Below are positions 33,115 to 41,933 of a DNA stretch of 64,000 nucleotides, one piece after another. Position 1 is the stretch's first letter, and the number at the start of each line of letters is the position of its first letter. Under the pieces are notes generated by a model that did not search any database, had not been told where the DNA came from, and saw only the letters and a list, made by a program, of their open reading frames with translations. The translations under genes and the position numbers were made by a program. Source of the DNA: an uncultured Bacteroidota bacterium (GTDB lineage: Bacteria; Bacteroidota; Bacteroidia; JADZBD01); the NCBI GenBank assembly GCA_937924855.1, contig CALEYQ010000058.1:20863-84862 (forward strand), in the 5' to 3' direction.

Positions 33115-34246
33115 AATAAAACACGTAATAGGAATTTCGGGTGGTAAGGATAGTGCTGCTTTAGCAATATATCTGAATAAAAAATACCCAAAACTTGATG
33201 TAACATATTATTTCTGCGATACAGGAAAGGAATTGGATGAAACATACCAATTGATCAAGAACCTTGAAATTTATTTAGGGAAAAAAGTTGCCCACCTTAC
33301 TGCGAAGGAACCGGAACAAGCTGGAGCAAACCCGTTTGACTTTTACTATAAAGCCTTCCGGGGCTATCTACCCTCCTCTCAGGCAAGATGGTGCACTAAA
33401 AAAATGAAGTTGGAGCCATTTGAAGAGTTTGTTGGGGATTCTCCCGTTGTGTCCTATGTGGGGATACGGGGCGATGAGGACCGGGAAGGATATATTTCCA
33501 AGAAGCCGAACATTCAATCTATATTCCCTTTCCGCAGGAATATTTGGAGTGAAGATGTGATTAATCGTGTACTGGACAATAATAATATCTCAACGATTGC
33601 GGAATTGTATTCCAAACAATTAAAAGGTACTGCACTGAAAAGAGCATTAGACAGTGTTCAGAAACCCTTTGCCGAGGATAAGCACTACAAGGAAGTTACT
33701 TCTCGCAACAGAAAAGAAAAATTGAATTCACTGCTTGATGCCGGTGTAATACCTTTCAATCAGGTTGTCTTTGGATTTTTGAAAAGCACTGACTATCCCT
33801 TGGCACTTACCGAAGATTATCCATTGTTGAACAATGAGGACGTGCTGGTTCGGGAGGATATTTTCAAAATTCTTGAGGAAAGCGGTGTGGGAATTCCCGG
33901 TTACTACCATAAGAAGGAATATGAAGTTGATGGGAAGAAAGGAGAATACGCAAGAAGCCGATCCGGGTGTTATTTCTGCTTCTTCCAGCAGAAAATTGAA
34001 TGGATATGGCTCTACGAACAGCATCCTGATCTTTTTGAAAAAGCAATGAAGTACGAGAATGAAAAAGAAGGCTTCACCTGGAATCAGAATGAAAGCTTAA
34101 AAGATATTATTCAGCCCCGTAGAATGGAGCATATCAAGAAGGAGCATTTGCGTAGGGATGGAAAAGAAAAATCGGCAAAAAGCAAGTTCCTGATTGATAT
34201 ATTGGATAATACAGAGGATACCGGTTGTACAGCGTGCTTTATATAG
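33107..34246 (+). CDS. PAPS-reductase/DndC-like protein
   Basis: 379 residues. The PP-loop ISGGKDSAALAIYLNKKYP near the N-terminus binds ATP and activates substrate as an adenylate. Cysteines for a likely iron-sulfur cluster lie at ARWCTKKMK and RSGCYFCFFQ, and the protein ends in TGCTACFI. This layout matches the DndC/PAPS-reductase group used in DNA phosphorothioation and in BREX type 4 (BrxP). Either sulfur insertion into DNA or another adenylate-based reaction is possible. No cysteine desulfurase (DndA/IscS) lies in the window. It overlaps the ATPase stop by eight bases. Confidence 0.87.
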   Translation: MTKIKHVIGISGGKDSAALAIYLNKKYPKLDVTYYFCDTGKELDETYQLIKNLEIYLGKKVAHLTAKEPEQAGANPFDFYYKAFRGYLPSSQARWCTKKMKLEPFEEFVGDSPVVSYVGIRGDEDREGYISKKPNIQSIFPFRRNIWSEDVINRVLDNNNISTIAELYSKQLKGTALKRALDSVQKPFAEDKHYKEVTSRNRKEKLNSLLDAGVIPFNQVVFGFLKSTDYPLALTEDYPLLNNEDVLVREDIFKILEESGVGIPGYYHKKEYEVDGKKGEYARSRSGCYFCFFQQKIEWIWLYEQHPDLFEKAMKYENEKEGFTWNQNESLKDIIQPRRMEHIKKEHLRRDGKEKSAKSKFLIDILDNTEDTGCTACFI

Positions 34247-34247
34247 A

Positions 34248-35372
34248 ATGAAAATTACGACTGAACATACCGTTGATGGACTCCGATTTATTGACCATTT
34301 GCATACGACAGCGAGACAGTTGTATGTGTGCTCTGAAGTCGTCACCATTATTGGTACTAAACAAGTTCCTCTTGCAATATTAAGTCAACTTATTTCGGCT
34401 TGGAGCACTAAAGAGGAAAAAAAGAATTTAGATTATAAAAAAAGCAAAGGAAAATTAACAGAGGGAGTAAAAAGTACCACAGCACTTCAGCACTATGTAG
34501 CTCTTTGCAAATCACTTGGATTAATTTCGGGGCTTAATAATTTTTACACAAATACTCGGCTGGCCTATTTGCTAATTCATTTCATCTCTAAAATGGGAAA
34601 GGAAAGAAAGGGCATAAATGAGTATGAGAAGTGTTTTTATTTTTTTCAATTGATGAATGTCGATGCAGATGGAATTCTTTTATTGTTGCACTTGCTTGAA
34701 AATGGAAGTAAGAACCAGTCTGAATTGCAACAACATTTCAAAGAAGAGCTTAATAAAAGACTCGATGCAAAAAAAGACATTGCCCCCGCAAACGTAAAAG
34801 AAACAATCCGTGAGAAGTATCGCGTGGTTAATGTCGTATGGAAGAAGCCGGAGAAATATGCTGAACATGTCCTCATTCCTCGATGCTCTTGGCTTGAAAC
34901 GTTAGGAATTATTCAAATCGAACGCAAGGGAAGTTCAGCGGTGTATAGCTTATCGCAAGTGGGGAGAGAATTCCTTGATTCTATACCCAAATTATCCGAA
35001 GGAACTACAAGAGATATAACGGAAGGTTGGTTATTTAGCAATTTTTTTGGGACTATTAGCCGAATTTATCTAAATGGAGCAAAGGCTTATACTGGTTTAA
35101 TCGAGGAAGAAAAGAAATCAATATTAGCGCACAGCCTGAATGAGGCCTTAATCGTAATTAAGACAAGCACACCATCAAAAATTTCCTTATTTGATACGTT
35201 ACTTTTTGTCTGTATTTCAACAATGGTAGAAAAACGTATTTTCATTGAGTTTTCCGAGATAGTTCAAGAAATAGAAAAGGGTATTTATATTGGTGGGAAA
35301 CAATTTATATTGAATGAAGTGGGAAGAATAAACGAAAGCTACATTGCAACCCGTGACTCGAATGAAACTTAA
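34248..35372 (+). CDS. Hypothetical protein with winged-helix-like segments
   Basis: 374 residues from the ATG at 34248, two bases after the previous stop; an upstream start lies inside the neighbour. The N-terminal region is helical (QVPLAILSQLISAW). The middle has a DNA-binding-like winged-helix pattern (LLLHLLENGSKNQSELQQHF, then CSWLETLGIIQIERKGSSAV, YSLSQVGREFLDS). The C-terminus is helical. No enzyme motif. The position between the PAPS-reductase-like and PIN-like genes suggests a DNA- or RNA-recognition subunit of the cassette. Confidence 0.7.
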   Translation: MKITTEHTVDGLRFIDHLHTTARQLYVCSEVVTIIGTKQVPLAILSQLISAWSTKEEKKNLDYKKSKGKLTEGVKSTTALQHYVALCKSLGLISGLNNFYTNTRLAYLLIHFISKMGKERKGINEYEKCFYFFQLMNVDADGILLLLHLLENGSKNQSELQQHFKEELNKRLDAKKDIAPANVKETIREKYRVVNVVWKKPEKYAEHVLIPRCSWLETLGIIQIERKGSSAVYSLSQVGREFLDSIPKLSEGTTRDITEGWLFSNFFGTISRIYLNGAKAYTGLIEEEKKSILAHSLNEALIVIKTSTPSKISLFDTLLFVCISTMVEKRIFIEFSEIVQEIEKGIYIGGKQFILNEVGRINESYIATRDSNET

Positions 35373-35982
35373 CTGTATTATAGATACTTGCAGTTGCATA
35401 AATCTGAGCAATACTGAGTATTTGCAAGAACCTCTTTTGAAGTACTTGAATGATGAAGCACACTTAAACTACAGTAACGAAGTTCATATTGAATTGAGAG
35501 ATCATAAAGACAAGAATTTGCCGACATTTATACATGAGAAAAGAAGAAAGCTGAAGGTTGGCAAGCAGACCATGAATGAATACGAAAGAAGAATGCTGGG
35601 GGCGGTTATTCCTTCCCGGAAAAAGAAAGGGAATAAGGGGGAGGTGGACAATTTTCTTGCCTCAGTAGATCAAATACATCATGTGAAGAAGAACTCCGTA
35701 ATTTTCATTACAGATGATGAAAACGCTACGAATGGTATCTTTGCAACATGGACAGAGTCTTTTCCTGTTATAAAGGTTTGGAGTTCTTATGAGGTTGTGT
35801 TGTTTTTATACGCAGAAAAAATAATACCCTCAAAGGATATTGCGATTAATTTGGTGAAGGATTTAGTTGCTTTTACCTCACCAATTCCAAGCAAAAGAAG
35901 TGAAGAAACAACAACCAAATTAACCAAGCTATTGAAGCGGTATTACCAACGTATTGAGAATATTAGTAAACTATTAAATTGA
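35362..35982 (+). CDS. PIN-like (putative nuclease) protein
   Basis: 206 residues from the ATG at 35362, which overlaps the previous gene's end. The N-terminal strand LNCIIDTCSCINLS carries the first acidic residue, EVHIELRDHKDK follows, then GEVDNFLASVDQIHHV and VIFITDDENATNG, which place acidic residues as in PIN-fold nucleases. A helical tail closes the protein. PIN proteins cut RNA or DNA with two metal ions. The fold is inferred from motif spacing only. In this cassette it is the best candidate for an effector nuclease. Confidence 0.62.
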   Translation: MKLNCIIDTCSCINLSNTEYLQEPLLKYLNDEAHLNYSNEVHIELRDHKDKNLPTFIHEKRRKLKVGKQTMNEYERRMLGAVIPSRKKKGNKGEVDNFLASVDQIHHVKKNSVIFITDDENATNGIFATWTESFPVIKVWSSYEVVLFLYAEKIIPSKDIAINLVKDLVAFTSPIPSKRSEETTTKLTKLLKRYYQRIENISKLLN

Positions 35983-35987
35983 ATATC

Positions 35988-37085
35988 ATGAGCAGTCTTG
36001 CGGATTTAAATTTAAAATATGACCCCTTTAGGGAAGTAACTCCTTCCCTTGATGGAGATAACCTTGTTTGGGCCGAAATGGAAGATGTGAAATCTAAAAT
36101 GAAGAAGAGCTATGATGACTGCATCAACCATAGATCAAAGCAAGTTGTTCTAAATTGGGGCAAGTATGGTGGGGGAAAAACATTCAGTGCCTATTACTTC
36201 ATAAAAGAATACCGGCAGACTAAGAACTTAACTCAATTGTATTTACGCTGTCCGAAAGATGGAGGAACCGCTACGGATGAATTTTTCAAAGGAATAATCG
36301 ATTTCTTGTCCTTCGATTCTATACATGAGCACATTAAATCTCTATTAAATGAGCACGGGGAAAAAAAGTTAATGGATTATCTCGCGCCAAAGGCAAGCCG
36401 TGAATATGCTAAAGCTATTTGTCTGATTGGATCCGACGATGACAATACTAAAACATTGATGAATCGGTTCCTCTACGCGGGTCTAACCAAGACCGAACTG
36501 GGAAAATTAGGATTAGCAAAAGCAATTCAAACGGACACAGACTCTATCAAATTTTTGTCCGGACTACTCTCCTGCTTTATTGGTGACGACAATATCTACA
36601 GTGGAAAAGTGATCTTATGGATAGATGAAATGGAGGACTTGATATATTACTCTCAGAAAAACTACAAAGCCTTTTCGCAGGTTCTCCGAGACCTCTTTGA
36701 TAGTATTTCCAATGGTTTTTTAGTATTTATGAATTTCACGCTTGCCGAAGGTGAAGAAAGCACAGTGGAACTAATCCTGGGCGGAGCAATTTGGTCAAGA
36801 GTTACGAAGAAGATTCGATTCAAACAGTTTACCGAAGAGAATGCGAAAACCTATTGCGTGGAATTACTTAATTACTCGAAAGCAAACGTAAAAGAGGATA
36901 AGCCATTTACAAAGGATAATATTGAAAAAATTATTACCTATATCCCAGCCGGAAACCTAACGCCAAGGGAAATAAACAAGCATTTTAGCTCCTTAATAAA
37001 TTACGGGCTGGATAAAGACCTCAAGACCTTTACTGCAAAGAATATTGCTGAATGGGCGACAGAATACCAGGAAAATAACAGCTAG
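35988..37085 (+). CDS. AAA ATPase of the defence cassette
   Basis: 365 residues from the ATG at 35988; an alternative TTG at 35979 is less likely. Walker A GKYGGGKT lies at residues 58-65, and Walker B is VILWIDEMEDLI, followed by a sensor-like FLVFMNFTLAEG and helical lid (EENAKTYCVELLNYSKANVK). The fold is of the ORC/STAND-type AAA class. It is the last gene of the cassette and probably loads or signals through the upstream effector. It begins six bases after the PIN-like stop. Confidence 0.85.
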   Translation: MSSLADLNLKYDPFREVTPSLDGDNLVWAEMEDVKSKMKKSYDDCINHRSKQVVLNWGKYGGGKTFSAYYFIKEYRQTKNLTQLYLRCPKDGGTATDEFFKGIIDFLSFDSIHEHIKSLLNEHGEKKLMDYLAPKASREYAKAICLIGSDDDNTKTLMNRFLYAGLTKTELGKLGLAKAIQTDTDSIKFLSGLLSCFIGDDNIYSGKVILWIDEMEDLIYYSQKNYKAFSQVLRDLFDSISNGFLVFMNFTLAEGEESTVELILGGAIWSRVTKKIRFKQFTEENAKTYCVELLNYSKANVKEDKPFTKDNIEKIITYIPAGNLTPREINKHFSSLINYGLDKDLKTFTAKNIAEWATEYQENNS

Positions 37086-37111
37086 GGAATTTTAATTTCA
37101 TTGGTTGAAAC

Positions 37112-39589
37112 TTACTCTTCCAAAACTCCCATTAGTTGCTCCATTCCGAAGTTTAGCAGGAAATCGCTGTAGTAGCTGTCAAAAACATCGCGGATGTATT
37201 CATCTACGGTTACATCTTCAGATTTTCCCTCTTTGGAAATTGTAAGATGATAATTTCTCCGTTTGGTAATCATATATAAAAACAGGGTGTGGAAATAAAC
37301 GGATGAGAGATACTTTTTTTGCGCTACCGTAATTTGCTCTTCAGACTTCAGGTTCCTGCGGTGGTTTAGCAATACACGACTATCAAGATTTATATAGATG
37401 GATTGGAGCTTGTCTCCCTCCCCGAAAGGGAACATAACGGTTTCATGGTTCATAGAAATTCCCTGTGCTTCCAGCGCATCCCAATCCTTTTGTAAGACCC
37501 TTTTCAGTTCAGGTAACCCGATATTTTCCGGTGCTTCTTCTTCCTTTGGCGTAGGTTCCTTCGGTGCTTCAGGATCCGTTATTTTGATCCAGACAATCTC
37601 TTCAATGGGTTCTCCTGTACCATTCAAAGAAACCTTTATCTCAATCTCGTCTCCGACTTGCAAATCATTAGTTGGGTTAAATGTAACCTTGATAGTGCCA
37701 TTGGTGGGACTGCTTTTTACAATATTCAACAGCTCGGAAATTTCTTTTTGGTTCCCGGACTGAGTACCTCCCCCACTTTCGTCACGTTTTATCTGAAGGA
37801 GCGCCAGCTTTAATTCTCCTGCTTCCTCCACACGATCAAAGTAATCATTGGTTACATCTGTATCGAATTTTATGGTCTTCTCTCCATTCTGCGGGAGAGT
37901 AATTACATTGGCTCCATCCTTCTTTTTGTGTAATTTAAAAATTGAAGGAAAACGCTTCGGCTGAAAAGGTTTTTCATCAATCCTTTCTTTGGGCTTTTTA
38001 TTTTCCTCCGATTTTTTCTTATCCTTTCTTTCTTCAAGCTTTAGTGTGTTCTGAAGGAGTTTAAACAATTCACTTTCTTTCGGAAGGTTTTTTGCAAAGG
38101 ACTTAAGAAGCTCTGAAGTGTCTTCGCTTTCTAAGCCAATGGATTCCTTCCTGCGCCTGTTAACTTCATCTAATTGGCTTTTCCGCAGCTTCCTTCCTAG
38201 GTAATCCCTAAGCAAGTTAGCTTCATCTCCTTTCTTCAGGCGTTCTCTGTCAGACATGAATAGTTCCTCTCGAAAATCGGCCTTCATGCCCGTACAATCA
38301 ACGTGAATCAGTAAATAGTCTTTCAGAAGATTGAACTTAAGTGTGCGTGTAACAAACTCTGAGGAGTAACTGCCGTGCACCTGTCCGTTCATGGAGAACA
38401 TCACCGCCATGTCGTTTCGGAAAAATCTGTCCCTGATAATTCCTTTCGACTTTTTTACATCTCTTCCCTCTAACTTGGGTTTAAATACATAACAGGTGAC
38501 TTTGGCTTTTCCGAAAAGCTGATCCTCGTATTCCTCCGAAAAAAAAGAATCTACATAAGAATTTTTATCTTCCTCTAAGCGTCTTTTCAATCCGAAGAGA
38601 TCTAGTTCGAGAACCTTGTTATTGGGATAACGCTCTTTTTTATCTACTGTATAAATCGGCAAGACCGGTTCGAATAGGAATTCATTTAAACTCTGGTTGA
38701 GATCTTGTGCAAAACCGGCATACCCTGATGGAAACTGATAAGAATATAATTTAATTACTGTGCCCGTATTAAATTTTCTTCCATGAAGTTTTAGATCCAT
38801 TTCTCCTGAATCGAAGGACGGGATTTTGCCCTCTACTTTAAGGAATTCAAAATGGCTGTAGCGTTTTGCGTCTGCTGAATCTCCGATTTTCCTCTGCCTC
38901 ACCAGCGTAAAACCGAATTGCCCCGAGTTGTCGAACCGCTTGGAGCCAATCAATTGGAAACGCTTCTTTCCGCAAAACACCAATGCCCCGCTGCCTCCCA
39001 TATTATATTTACCTTGTACAAAATGTATATTGACCTTGCTTCCGCGCACCAAGGAAAGGAATGTATTCTCAAAATCTTCCGGGTGCTGTCCCTCGCCATT
39101 ATCGTATATAATTACTGAACTATTCCTAGGGAGACCGTCAGCCACAAGTTGAATTTCCTTTGCCTGCTCCCTACGAAATGTCTGCAGATCCCATTCTTTA
39201 TGTTTTGGGTAGAATTTATTTATTGCCTCATCCATAGTTCGAGGTGCAGATGACGACTGAGGATTTATGCCTGCTTCATAGCACTTCTTCATCAGAAGAG
39301 CATCGATTGAATTGGTGACCTTTTCTACTAAGGCTGCTATTGGATTTGATTGTTGCCCGCGAATTATACCAAACATCCTTTCGTCACCACCTAGTGGAGA
39401 CCAATTCTCATTTTTAAATAAATCAGGATATTTATGAATAATCTCCTCTACAGCTTCTTCGGTAGGAGCATGGAATAACTCTTCAAAAATCTTCCTATGG
39501 GTGGGAATGGCCATTTGGGATCCATATCTATCGGTAACAAATGTATCAAAAAATTGGATTTTTGAGAGACTTTTAAACCCATTGGGCAC
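37112..39589 (-). CDS. GHKL (HSP90/MORC-like) ATPase
   Basis: 825 residues. The Bergerat fold is clear: N-box ALVEKVTNSIDALL (Glu89, Asn93), G1 box YDNGEGQHPEDF (Asp163, Gly165, Gly167) and G2 box GKYNMGGSGALVF. An S5-like region follows, then a long lysine/glutamate-rich linker and a C-terminal part with a beta-rich segment and helices. The order resembles prokaryotic MORC-type ATPases (paraMORC) reported in restriction and defence islands. It is convergent with the cassette, 26 bases away, and is either a separate defence gene or a partner. Not a histidine kinase: no receiver or DHp region. Confidence 0.8.
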   Translation of the reverse strand: MPNGFKSLSKIQFFDTFVTDRYGSQMAIPTHRKIFEELFHAPTEEAVEEIIHKYPDLFKNENWSPLGGDERMFGIIRGQQSNPIAALVEKVTNSIDALLMKKCYEAGINPQSSSAPRTMDEAINKFYPKHKEWDLQTFRREQAKEIQLVADGLPRNSSVIIYDNGEGQHPEDFENTFLSLVRGSKVNIHFVQGKYNMGGSGALVFCGKKRFQLIGSKRFDNSGQFGFTLVRQRKIGDSADAKRYSHFEFLKVEGKIPSFDSGEMDLKLHGRKFNTGTVIKLYSYQFPSGYAGFAQDLNQSLNEFLFEPVLPIYTVDKKERYPNNKVLELDLFGLKRRLEEDKNSYVDSFFSEEYEDQLFGKAKVTCYVFKPKLEGRDVKKSKGIIRDRFFRNDMAVMFSMNGQVHGSYSSEFVTRTLKFNLLKDYLLIHVDCTGMKADFREELFMSDRERLKKGDEANLLRDYLGRKLRKSQLDEVNRRRKESIGLESEDTSELLKSFAKNLPKESELFKLLQNTLKLEERKDKKKSEENKKPKERIDEKPFQPKRFPSIFKLHKKKDGANVITLPQNGEKTIKFDTDVTNDYFDRVEEAGELKLALLQIKRDESGGGTQSGNQKEISELLNIVKSSPTNGTIKVTFNPTNDLQVGDEIEIKVSLNGTGEPIEEIVWIKITDPEAPKEPTPKEEEAPENIGLPELKRVLQKDWDALEAQGISMNHETVMFPFGEGDKLQSIYINLDSRVLLNHRRNLKSEEQITVAQKKYLSSVYFHTLFLYMITKRRNYHLTISKEGKSEDVTVDEYIRDVFDSYYSDFLLNFGMEQLMGVLEE

Positions 39590-39918
39590 TTCATTGGCTG
39601 AGGCAGTTTCCTATCAATAAGTCACATTTCCTCTCGCTGCATTACAGTTGAGCAGCGTTTTTGGAAGACGGCATTTTACCCTTCCTCACCTTTGCCCTGA
39701 ACACCAGAAAGAATGGGCTATTTGGGGGTATTTAACCCTGAATTAGCCCTATGTGTATGCAACATTTCTTTCAGATGTCCAAATCAATTCGCATCAATTT
39801 TTCCCGCCATAGGTGGACAGGCAGGTGAAAAAATACCCCTGAACGAGCGATGGTTCATCGGAAAAAGAACGCGATGTTCCCGATAAAATTGAGAGGAAGA
39901 AATAAGTAAAACCGGGTC
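39590..39918. other. Intergenic region, possible attachment-site neighbourhood
   Basis: About 330 bases with no convincing gene. A small dyad CGATG/CATCG lies near 39849-39861. A direct tRNA repeat or clear promoter consensus is not seen. Since it lies just before the recombinase operon, it may include its promoter; I see no stronger signal. Confidence 0.4.
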
Positions 39919-40215
39919 ATGAAAAAAGTAAAAGACGAAAGAGAGGTTCTGGGCGAAGGCGAAAACGGCAATATTATCATTAACGAAAGACTGTCGCTGG
40001 CGCATTGCCGGAAGGTACTCAACCGCAACGGAAACAATTATACCGATGAGGAGATAATCGCCATCCGGGATTTCCTCTACGTCATGGCCACCCTTGATTA
40101 CCGCTTCTTCACCGAACAGTATTTAAAAAGGAATCCAACCATCGTAAAACTAAACACAGAAAACCATGAAGAGAGCATACCTCTACATCCGGGTGAGTAC
40201 AGACGAGCAAGCTGA
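39919..40215 (+). CDS. Small hypothetical protein upstream of the recombinase
   Basis: 98 residues (MKKVKDEREVLGEGENGNII start), soluble and helical in the middle (EEIIAIRDFLYVMATLDYRF). It overlaps the recombinase start by 50 bases in another frame, which implies translational coupling. Many Bacteroidota serine recombinases have a short gene in this place; its role (recombination accessory or excision factor) is unknown. Confidence 0.62.
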   Translation: MKKVKDEREVLGEGENGNIIINERLSLAHCRKVLNRNGNNYTDEEIIAIRDFLYVMATLDYRFFTEQYLKRNPTIVKLNTENHEESIPLHPGEYRRAS

Positions 40216-41713
40216 TAAGGGCTACAGCCTCCGCTATCAGGAAGAACGCCTCACCAAGTACTGCGAATTACAGGGATTCAAAATCGTAGCCCTTTTTAAA
40301 GAGGATCATTCAGCCAAAACCTTCAACCGTCCGGAGTTTGAAAAAATGCTGGCGATTATGAAAAGGAAGAAAGGCATGGCTGATTTGCTTCTCTTCACAA
40401 AGTGGGATCGCTTTTCACGCAACGCGGGTGATGCCTATGGGATGATCAATCAACTTAACCGCCTTGGAGTGGAACCACAGGCAATCGAACAGCCACTCGA
40501 TCTCAACATTCCTGAAAACAAAATCATGCTTGCCTTTTACCTTGCCTCACCCGAAGTGGAGAACGACCGCAGGGCATTAAACACATTTGTAGGGATGCGG
40601 AGAGCAAGGAAAGAAGGCCGATGCGTTTCAACCGCTCCCAAAGGATATAAAAATGTTAGAAACGAACTCAACAAAAAAATAATTGTTCCGAGCGAAGATG
40701 CGAAGCACGTAAAATTCGCCTTTGAGGAATTGGCAAAAAGCGTTCATACAGTGGTAGACGTTTGGAAGATGGCTTTGGAGCGAGGTTTTAAATACAGCAA
40801 AAGCAATTTCTTCACCTTGCTTCGTAACCCCATTTACTGCGGGTTGATAAAAGTTCCTGCATATAAAGATGAAGGGGAAGCTCTCGTAAAAGGTCAGCAT
40901 GAACCTATCGTTTCAGAAAACGTCTTCTTTCAGGTTCAGGATATTCTTGACGGAAGGAAGCGGAATGTGCCCACCAAAAACACACGCAGGGAAGAGCTGC
41001 CGCTTCGGGGCTTCCTTATCTGCCCCCGGTGCGGAAAAACCATGACAGGAAGCGCATCAAAGGGTGCCGGAGGCAAGTATTTCTATTACCACTGCTATCC
41101 CGGTTGCAAGGAAAGGGTAAAGGCGGAATTCGTCAATGATGAATTCCTGAACCTGCTTGATGGGGTTTGCTTTAATCAGGAGGCCGTAGACCTTTTTGCC
41201 GATGAGATTGAGCAGGTCTTCCGGCAGAATCAGGTAAGCCATTTCCAGAGGGCAAAAGGGCTGAAGGCGGAGATTGAAAAGCTCCGCCAGCGGCTGAATA
41301 AAGCCCAGCAGTTGATGCTTGACGGTGAGATGCAGATGGATGAGTACCGGGAACTCAAAAGCGGCACAGAGGGCGAAATAACCCGCTTGGAAAGGGAATA
41401 CCTCCAGATAGGGACACGGGATTCCGACTATAAGCGGTATCTGGATTTTGGGCGAAATATCCTAAAGAATCTGACACTTTATTACAGTGAGGGGGATGTA
41501 TTCCTGAAGCAGGGCATCATTAGTTCGATTTTTTCGGAAAAGCTGGTATTTTCAGAACACCGATATCGAACTCCCAAGGTGCCGAAAACAGTCGAGCGCA
41601 TATGCCCGAACATCAGGGACTTGCTAGGGGATAAAACAGAAAACGGGAGCGAAAATCGCTCCCGTTCCTGTATGGTAGTCCCGACAGGAATCGAACCTGT
41701 ATCAAAAGTTTAG
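40166..41713 (+). CDS. Large serine recombinase (integrase)
   Basis: 515 residues. The resolvase catalytic domain opens AYLYIRVSTDEQADKGYSL with the nucleophile at Ser11 and continues through FTKWDRFSRNAGDAYGM. A recombinase domain and a zinc ribbon follow (CPRCGKTMTGSAS, then HCYPGC), then a coiled coil (LKAEIEKLRQRLNKAQQLML). It cuts and joins DNA between att sites to integrate or excise the element. The last residues (VVPTGIEPVSKV) are the antisense of a tRNA gene, so the natural C-terminus was probably altered by integration or lies earlier. The frame extends across the terminator at 41632-41666. Confidence 0.92.
   Translation: MKRAYLYIRVSTDEQADKGYSLRYQEERLTKYCELQGFKIVALFKEDHSAKTFNRPEFEKMLAIMKRKKGMADLLLFTKWDRFSRNAGDAYGMINQLNRLGVEPQAIEQPLDLNIPENKIMLAFYLASPEVENDRRALNTFVGMRRARKEGRCVSTAPKGYKNVRNELNKKIIVPSEDAKHVKFAFEELAKSVHTVVDVWKMALERGFKYSKSNFFTLLRNPIYCGLIKVPAYKDEGEALVKGQHEPIVSENVFFQVQDILDGRKRNVPTKNTRREELPLRGFLICPRCGKTMTGSASKGAGGKYFYYHCYPGCKERVKAEFVNDEFLNLLDGVCFNQEAVDLFADEIEQVFRQNQVSHFQRAKGLKAEIEKLRQRLNKAQQLMLDGEMQMDEYRELKSGTEGEITRLEREYLQIGTRDSDYKRYLDFGRNILKNLTLYYSEGDVFLKQGIISSIFSEKLVFSEHRYRTPKVPKTVERICPNIRDLLGDKTENGSENRSRSCMVVPTGIEPVSKV
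41632..41666 (-). terminator. Rho-independent terminator of the tRNA-Arg gene
   Basis: Arms AACGGGAGCGA (41642-41652) and TCGCTCCCGTT (41656-41666) pair perfectly (11 bp, AAA loop). On the minus strand the hairpin is followed by TTCTGTTTTA. It sits just downstream of the tRNA on the same strand. Confidence 0.8.
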
Positions 41714-41747
41714 GAAACTTCTATTCTATCCATTGAACTACGGGACC
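41673..41747 (-). tRNA. tRNA-Arg (anticodon CCT)
   Basis: Read on the minus strand, the 75-base segment folds as a full tRNA with the CCA encoded at 41673-41675. Acceptor arm GGTCCCG pairs with CGGGACT, and the D arm GTTC pairs with GAAT. The anticodon stem GAAGT/ACTTT encloses loop TTCCTAA (anticodon CCT, reads AGG). T arm ACAGG/CCTGT encloses TTCGATT. The gene carries its own terminator. It borders the recombinase and is likely the integration neighbourhood, but a second copy of its 3' end was not found. Confidence 0.93.
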
Positions 41748-41786
41748 AAAAGAGGTCAAAATTAAAAATTCCACGGGAAATACTGA

Positions 41787-41818
41787 TAAAAACCCTCCTG
41801 AGGCATTTATGAGGAGGG
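41787..41818 (-). terminator. Terminator downstream of the T9SS protein gene
   Basis: Arms CCCTCCT (41793-41799) and AGGAGGG (41812-41818) form a stem with a 12-base loop region. On the minus strand it is followed by TTTTT. It lies 115 bases after the stop at 41934, on the same strand. Confidence 0.65.
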
Positions 41819-41933
41819 GAAAAAATTGAGCCAGGAAAACCCAATCTTATAAAAGTCGAAAACCCATTTTGTTGCCTCGGTTAAGTTGGGTCAATTAGGC
41901 TCTTCATTTTAATAGCAGTCCTTTCAAAAGTGT

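Noticed and set aside
29055..37085. Complete BREX or Dnd system
   Set aside because: Only a PAPS-reductase-like protein and a large ATPase match by type; PglZ, PglX, BrxL, DndB, DndD and DndE are not found in the window.
41677..41713. Functional C-terminal peptide VPTGIEPVSKV of the recombinase
   Set aside because: It is the antisense translation of the tRNA-Arg gene and should not be taken as conserved protein sequence.
41673..41747. Confirmed attB/attP duplication at tRNA-Arg
   Set aside because: No second copy of the tRNA 3' end was found at the supposed left edge or elsewhere in the window.
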